From Candidatus Poribacteria bacterium (GTDB lineage Bacteria > Poribacteria > WGA-4E > WGA-3G), in contig JAJEGI010000178.1 in the NCBI GenBank assembly GCA_022819945.1, forward strand, positions 1 through 64,000: DNA of 64,000 bases. The letters run 5' to 3'. Positions 60,121-64,000 of this stretch are shown here, piece after piece. How positions within the stretch are numbered: position 1 is the stretch's first letter; every line of letters begins with the position of its first letter. The translations under genes and the position numbers were made by a program. Under the pieces are notes generated by a model. That model was not told the origin of the DNA. It did no database searches and saw nothing but the letters and a program-made list of their open reading frames with translations.

Positions 60121-61239
60121 ATGAGAATTCGGGTATTAGGCATACGCGGGCTTCCCGCCACTTATAGTGGACTGGAAACAATCATGGGGGAACTCGCCCC
60201 GCGCTGGGTAGAAGCTGGACATGAAGTCATTGTTTACTGTCGGAAATCACTTTTCAAAGAGAGACCGGCAGAATGGAAGGGCATCAAGCTCGTTTACTTG
60301 CCAAGTATAGAGCATAAGATGTTCAGTACTCTCAGCCACAGCTTCCTCGCAACGTTACACGCCTCTGTTACCGCATCTGATGTCATTCTGACTTGGAATG
60401 CGGGTAACGGCCCGTTTGGATGGTTCTTCCGAATCGCTGGTAAAACTGCTGTTATTAATGTTGATGGAATGGAATGGCTCCGACCGAAATGGAAAGGACT
60501 TGGGGCTGTTTACTTTAAATGGGCAGCAAAGATGGCGACTGCTGCGTTTCCTATCGTTATTACGGATGCATCTGAAATGAAGCGACTCTATCTTGAAGAA
60601 TTGGGCGCAGAGACAACTTATATCGCTTATGGTGCGAACATTGAACCCTCAGAACACCCGGAAATCTTGGAAACCTACGGGCTTGAATCCCGAAATTATT
60701 ACCTCATCGCCAGTCGGCTTGTCCCTGATAACAATGCTGACCTCATTTTAGAGGCGTTCGTTGCCTCAAACAGTCAGAAGCAACTCGCTATCGCAGGTGG
60801 AGCTGATTATAAAGGAAACAAACGCGAAAACGAATTTTTGACGAAATTAAGAAACACTGCCAACGAAAACGTCAAATTTCTCGGGCATATTGACAGTTCT
60901 GAACATATTAAAGAACTTCACCATCACTGTTTTGCTTACATCCATGGACATCAGTTCGGCGGGATTAACCCTTCTATCCTCAAAGCGTTAGGGTTTTCCA
61001 ACTGCATCCTTGCCCTGAATACACCCTTCAATGATGAAGTCTTGGAAAGCGGACGTTACGGCGTGCTCTTTGACAAAAACGTCGCATCGCTCACAGAGAA
61101 AATTCAGATGTTGGAACAACACCCCGAACAGGTTGAAGATTTCCGACACCGTGCCACTGAACAGATCCGAAATCGATTCAATTGGGAGAATATCGCGCAG
61201 CAATATCTTGATGTTTTTGAGAAACTCCAACGGGATTAA
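60121..61239 (+). CDS. GT4-type glycosyltransferase with DUF1972 N-terminus
   Basis: 372 residues. The N-terminus MRIRVLGIRGLPATYSGLET is the DUF1972 signature of rhamnosyltransferase-like GT4 enzymes. The Rossmann pair includes VINVDGMEWLRPKWKG, IASRLVPDNNADLILEAF, and VKFLGHIDSSE. The late HGHQFGGINPSILKAL carries the C-terminal Glu/Asn position. Adds a sugar to a lipid-linked acceptor. GAGG precedes the ATG. The downstream initiating transferase is 99 bp away, so these two probably share the promoter at 60043. Confidence 0.87.
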   Translation: MRIRVLGIRGLPATYSGLETIMGELAPRWVEAGHEVIVYCRKSLFKERPAEWKGIKLVYLPSIEHKMFSTLSHSFLATLHASVTASDVILTWNAGNGPFGWFFRIAGKTAVINVDGMEWLRPKWKGLGAVYFKWAAKMATAAFPIVITDASEMKRLYLEELGAETTYIAYGANIEPSEHPEILETYGLESRNYYLIASRLVPDNNADLILEAFVASNSQKQLAIAGGADYKGNKRENEFLTKLRNTANENVKFLGHIDSSEHIKELHHHCFAYIHGHQFGGINPSILKALGFSNCILALNTPFNDEVLESGRYGVLFDKNVASLTEKIQMLEQHPEQVEDFRHRATEQIRNRFNWENIAQQYLDVFEKLQRD

Positions 61240-61338
61240 TGACGTTATCAGTTATAAATGCCCTGAGAATTTCGCCGAGACAGCGCATATCTTTTTAAAC
61301 TTACACCTAATATTGGATTGCAAGCAGAGGAATTAACG

Positions 61339-62055
61339 ATGCCATTCCTATCAAGAAGCATAAACCAGATAGGAAAAGATGCGGGTAAAGTTAACACGCA
61401 TCGAGATGAAAGTTTAACAGCAAGTTTTAGCTTGCAAACTTCGCCAGAAATATCAAAAACAGGGACTCTCGTGGAACGACTCTCCTCTTTCTACGCAAAG
61501 CGTGGCAAACATTTGTTTGATGCAATCGCTGCATTTTTCCTTATTATTATTTTTGCCCCGCTGATGGGATTAATTGCCATTCTTATTAAGCTCACTTCGT
61601 CCGGTTCCGTTTTTTTCTCCCACAAGCGGGTTGGATTAAACAACGAACTGTTTATCATGCACAAGTTTCGGAGCCTCCATGTTGATACACCGTCCTATTC
61701 AGAGAAACCTGATTCGACGGACGATGAACGCATTACGCTGCTCGGCAAATGGCTCCGTAAAACGAGTTTAGATGAATTACCGCAGCTTTTCAATGTACTG
61801 AAAGGGGAAATGAGCCTCGTAGGTCCACGACCAGAAATGCCTTTCCTCGCTGAAGATTATGAACCCTCGGAAAATCAACGCCACCTCGTCCGACCAGGAA
61901 TGACAGGACTCTGGCAACTTAGCCCTCATAGGCAGGGAACAATCCGAGATGGCATTCCTGTTGATCTGGAGTACATTGAAAACCTATCGTTCTGGAACGA
62001 TTTCAAGATACTCCTCCGCACCTTCAAAGTTTTTTGGGATAACAATACCTACTAA
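61339..62055 (+). CDS. Undecaprenyl-phosphate sugar-phosphate transferase (WbaP-type core)
   Basis: 238 residues. One membrane segment (AIAAFFLIIIFAPLMGLIA) is followed by the catalytic domain: SSGSVFFSHKRVG, HKFRSLHVDT, TSLDELPQLFNVLKGEMSLVG, PRPEMPFL and RPGMTGLWQL. This is the bacterial sugar transferase (PF02397 type) that starts glycan synthesis on undecaprenyl phosphate. It lacks the extra N-terminal membrane domain of full WbaP. The start MPFLSRSI follows AGAGGAA; an upstream TTG at 61318 is less likely. Confidence 0.92.
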   Translation: MPFLSRSINQIGKDAGKVNTHRDESLTASFSLQTSPEISKTGTLVERLSSFYAKRGKHLFDAIAAFFLIIIFAPLMGLIAILIKLTSSGSVFFSHKRVGLNNELFIMHKFRSLHVDTPSYSEKPDSTDDERITLLGKWLRKTSLDELPQLFNVLKGEMSLVGPRPEMPFLAEDYEPSENQRHLVRPGMTGLWQLSPHRQGTIRDGIPVDLEYIENLSFWNDFKILLRTFKVFWDNNTY

Positions 62056-62058
62056 CGC

Positions 62059-62415
62059 ATGAAGTTAACCCTTGGACTCCTCAGTAGGATCCTACGATAC
62101 GGTTTTCGACTGAGATGCCCACGCTGTGGAGACGGGGCATTGTTTCAATCGTATTTCAAGATGTTTACGCACTGCCCGAAATGCGTTTTGAAGTTTGAAC
62201 GCGAATCGGGCTATTTTATTGGCGCGATGTACCTCAACTATGGCGCGACCGTCCTCATCGCTTTTCCGGGTTATTTCCTCCTTGAAACTTTCACCCCTAT
62301 CCCTTTCTTTGTCAATTTAGGTATCTGGACGCTCTTTTCTGCTATCTTTCCGGTTCTTTTTTACCGTTATTCAAAAAGTTTATGGCTGAACTTTGACTAC
62401 ATTTTCTCTTCTTAG
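62059..62415 (+). CDS. DUF983-family membrane protein with zinc-ribbon
   Basis: 118 residues. A Cys4 ribbon (LRCPRCGDGALFQSYF with CPKC later) is followed by two membrane segments (AMYLNYGATVLIAFPGYFLL; LGIWTLFSAIFPVLFY). DUF983 proteins are small inner-membrane proteins of unknown role. It starts 3 bp after the sugar transferase stop, so it is in the same operon. Confidence 0.85.
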   Translation: MKLTLGLLSRILRYGFRLRCPRCGDGALFQSYFKMFTHCPKCVLKFERESGYFIGAMYLNYGATVLIAFPGYFLLETFTPIPFFVNLGIWTLFSAIFPVLFYRYSKSLWLNFDYIFSS

Positions 62416-62556
62416 GACCATTGGCTGGAAATTCTTAAAATCCGCTAATTTCTCCTAATGTAGTTCAAATTCATCAAAGACCCGATTTTGACAGGGACCC
62501 CACCTGTTACTGAGAAGGGGCGAAAAAATCAGAGTGAAAATCCAACAGTAAAAAAA

Positions 62557-63309
62557 TTATCGTGTGAAAATCTGTCCGCGCGTGTATGAACCGGCATCAG
62601 AAGCAAGGAACGTAAGTACTCGAGCAACACCTGCTGGATCACCAAGTGAATTGCGGGCATTTGCAACAGCCGCATCGGGGTCTTGCCCATCACGCTTCGC
62701 TGATTCCGCAATTTGACCTAATTTAAGGGGAGTTGCTAATCCACCGGGGCAAATGGTGTGCATACGGATACCCATTGACCCGACTTGATTTTCTACCGTC
62801 ATTACAAGTCCATTGACGCCACCCTTACTGGAGGCGTAAGCAACCGAGGAACTCCCACCGCGGACACCCGCTCCTGACGCAATACACAGGATAACGCCGC
62901 CGTTTTCTCGTCCCATTATCGGCACAGCGTGTTTAAGAGCGAAAAAAGTGCCTTTGAGGTTCACGTCAATAACCGAATCAAAAGTTGCCGCTTCAAAGTC
63001 GTCAATGCGAACGCTCGGTCCGCGTAGGACACCTGCTGAAGTTACCAATGTATCAATCCCACCAAATGCCGTATCAGCAGTTTTCATCAAATCCGCTACC
63101 TCAGTTTCAACAGTGACATCCGTGCGTCGGAACTTCGCAGTCCCACCATTTTCAATGATCGTACGAAGCGTTTTTTCACCATCTGCCTCATTAATATCAC
63201 CGAAAACAATTTTCGCACCTGCTTTAGCATATTCAATCGCCGTTGCAGCACCAATCCCTGTAGATCCACCAGTAACCACAGCCACCTTATTATCGAGTCG
63301 AACATCCAT
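62557..63309 (-). CDS. Short-chain dehydrogenase/reductase
   Basis: 250 residues of the classical SDR type. TGGSTGIGAATAIEYAKAG is the NAD(P) motif, and SVAYASSKGGV provides the Tyr-x-x-x-Lys. CIASGAGVRGGSSS holds the catalytic Ser region. LASDAGSYTRGQIF is the usual C-terminus. The Asp after the second strand (FGDIN) suggests NAD. The start MDVRLDNK is chosen because AAGGAGG lies just upstream. Substrate unknown. It is convergent with the DUF983 gene. Confidence 0.9.
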   Translation of the reverse strand: MDVRLDNKVAVVTGGSTGIGAATAIEYAKAGAKIVFGDINEADGEKTLRTIIENGGTAKFRRTDVTVETEVADLMKTADTAFGGIDTLVTSAGVLRGPSVRIDDFEAATFDSVIDVNLKGTFFALKHAVPIMGRENGGVILCIASGAGVRGGSSSVAYASSKGGVNGLVMTVENQVGSMGIRMHTICPGGLATPLKLGQIAESAKRDGQDPDAAVANARNSLGDPAGVARVLTFLASDAGSYTRGQIFTR

Positions 63310-63465
63310 ATATTTTCCCTCCTTATTCCGTTTGGGAACAATCTCGGAATCGTCACAAACAATCTCCAAGTCGCAACGATCTGATACCTTTAGTAGGAAA
63401 AATTATACGTGGAATACCTTGATAGTGCAAGCCTTTTTTATCGTGACACCAGGATCCTTCAGTTC

Positions 63466-63491
63466 TCTTGTAGGAGCGATCTCTGGATCGC
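63466..63491. repeat. Hairpin GCGATC-TCTG-GATCGC
   Basis: Six-base perfect stem (63476-63481 with 63486-63491) in a GTAGGAGC...GCGATACG context, in the 297-bp gap before the TonB-like gene. The rest of this gap shows no gene. Confidence 0.5.
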
Positions 63492-63606
63492 GATACGCCA
63501 TTAAAACGGGCAAAAGCCGAAGGCTAAATAACCCTAACCCTTGGCAATAAACGGATGCACAAGCGAAGTTTACGCTATTAGATAGGTGGGGAGTACTACG
63601 CGGGGT

Positions 63607-64000
63607 TTAACTTTTGAGATAGAAACGATAAGGGATACGGAGGCGTTGGCTGACAGCGACTTTGCCCTGTTTCGCTGGTGTGAATTGGGACGCTTTGAGT
63701 GCCGTAATCGCCGCTTCTTCACATCCTAAGCCGCTAACTTCAACAACTTTGACAACTTTGATATTTCTCGCCGTGCCATCCACCCCTATTGTCGCTTCAA
63801 GAACAACGAGACCTTGTTTGTGAGAAAGGCGAGCAGATTCGGGGTAAATCGGATCGACTTTATGAGAAAACTGGGCGTTTTGTATCGGTGCGTTCAAATC
63901 TACGGTGACCGATGGGAGTTCTGCAGCGTGCGCGTTTGCAATAACAGGTGATATGGAGGTCGATTCTGGACGGGACATCCGTTTAGGGGTAAAGCGTCTC
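63607..64000 (-). CDS. TonB C-terminal-domain protein, N-terminus outside window
   Basis: At least 131 residues read on the minus strand and open to the right edge (an in-frame ATG is at 63978, but the frame continues upstream as RRFTPKR). The domain has VDPIYPESARLSHKQGLVV, EATIGVDGTARNIKVVKVV and ALKASQFTPAKQGKVAV, followed by RIPYRFYL at the end. This is the energy-transducer TonB C-terminal fold that contacts outer-membrane receptors; many such proteins carry other N-terminal domains, so this need not be a true TonB. No ExbB/ExbD gene is in the window. Confidence 0.8.
   Translation of the reverse strand, partial: RRFTPKRMSRPESTSISPVIANAHAAELPSVTVDLNAPIQNAQFSHKVDPIYPESARLSHKQGLVVLEATIGVDGTARNIKVVKVVEVSGLGCEEAAITALKASQFTPAKQGKVAVSQRLRIPYRFYLKS

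Noticed and set aside
1..64000. tRNA or rRNA genes
   Set aside because: No cloverleaf with conserved T-loop/anticodon features or ribosomal RNA segment was recognised by eye; a tRNA search program would be decisive.

Overview
The window reads like a chromosomal segment of a Candidatus Poribacteria-type genome, a phylum best known from sponge-associated bacteria. This is inferred from gene content and style. Two large secreted proteins end in the C-terminal block NYPNPFNPETWIPYQLA, which I associate with that phylum. There are also paralogous mandelate-racemase-family enzymes, sialate O-acetylesterases and sulfotransferases, and many short dispersed inverted repeats between genes. No rRNA or tRNA gene and no CRISPR array was recognised. 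The window edges cut one gene at each end.

Layout. 0-5 kb: a VTT-domain membrane protein (cut by the edge), a 3-hydroxyacyl-CoA dehydrogenase and rsmI, all on the minus strand and overlapping; then a PorV-like outer-membrane barrel and a secreted HtrA/trypsin-like protease. 5-9 kb: two tandem secreted LamG-like paralogs and an enolase-superfamily enzyme. 9-18 kb: an accessory region with a decayed HEPN gene beside a BolA-like ORF, an OPT-like membrane protein, a T5orf172 (GIY-YIG-type) protein, archease, and a twice-present module (small beta protein A, membrane-anchored protein B, DNA methyltransferase). Only one methyltransferase copy is complete; three further copies of its first ~25 codons are stranded in the same 3.5 kb.

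18-32 kb is mixed metabolism and DNA processing: an HpcH/HpaI aldolase, a putative deacetylase-like barrel protein, threonine synthase, a Uma2 nuclease, RecD2, two sialate O-acetylesterases, an Rpn-transposase-like tail, a galactonate-dehydratase-like enzyme and a TrpD-like transferase. 33-37 kb is a complete Hen1-Pnkp RNA repair operon behind a perfect sigma-70-type promoter; the pair heals, methylates and seals ends of cleaved RNA.

37-62 kb looks like a surface-polysaccharide locus. It has a polysaccharide deacetylase, two NAD-dependent sugar epimerases, two GT4-type glycosyltransferases, a MurJ-like flippase, a Wzy/ligase-like protein, a Wzi-like outer-membrane protein, an initiating sugar-phosphate transferase and four sulfotransferases, so the product is probably a sulfated glycan. 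Lipoproteins, a leucine-rich-repeat protein and an FG-GAP/UnbV protein with sorting-type C-termini are interspersed. The window closes with a short-chain dehydrogenase and a TonB C-terminal-domain protein cut by the edge.

A recurring theme is short non-autonomous repeats that have entered genes: a 116-bp element with a 4-bp target duplication sits in frame inside a lipoprotein signal peptide (53.3 kb), a repeat lies in frame in RecD2 (25.1 kb), and a repeat abuts or extends the N-terminus of a sulfotransferase (55.0 kb).
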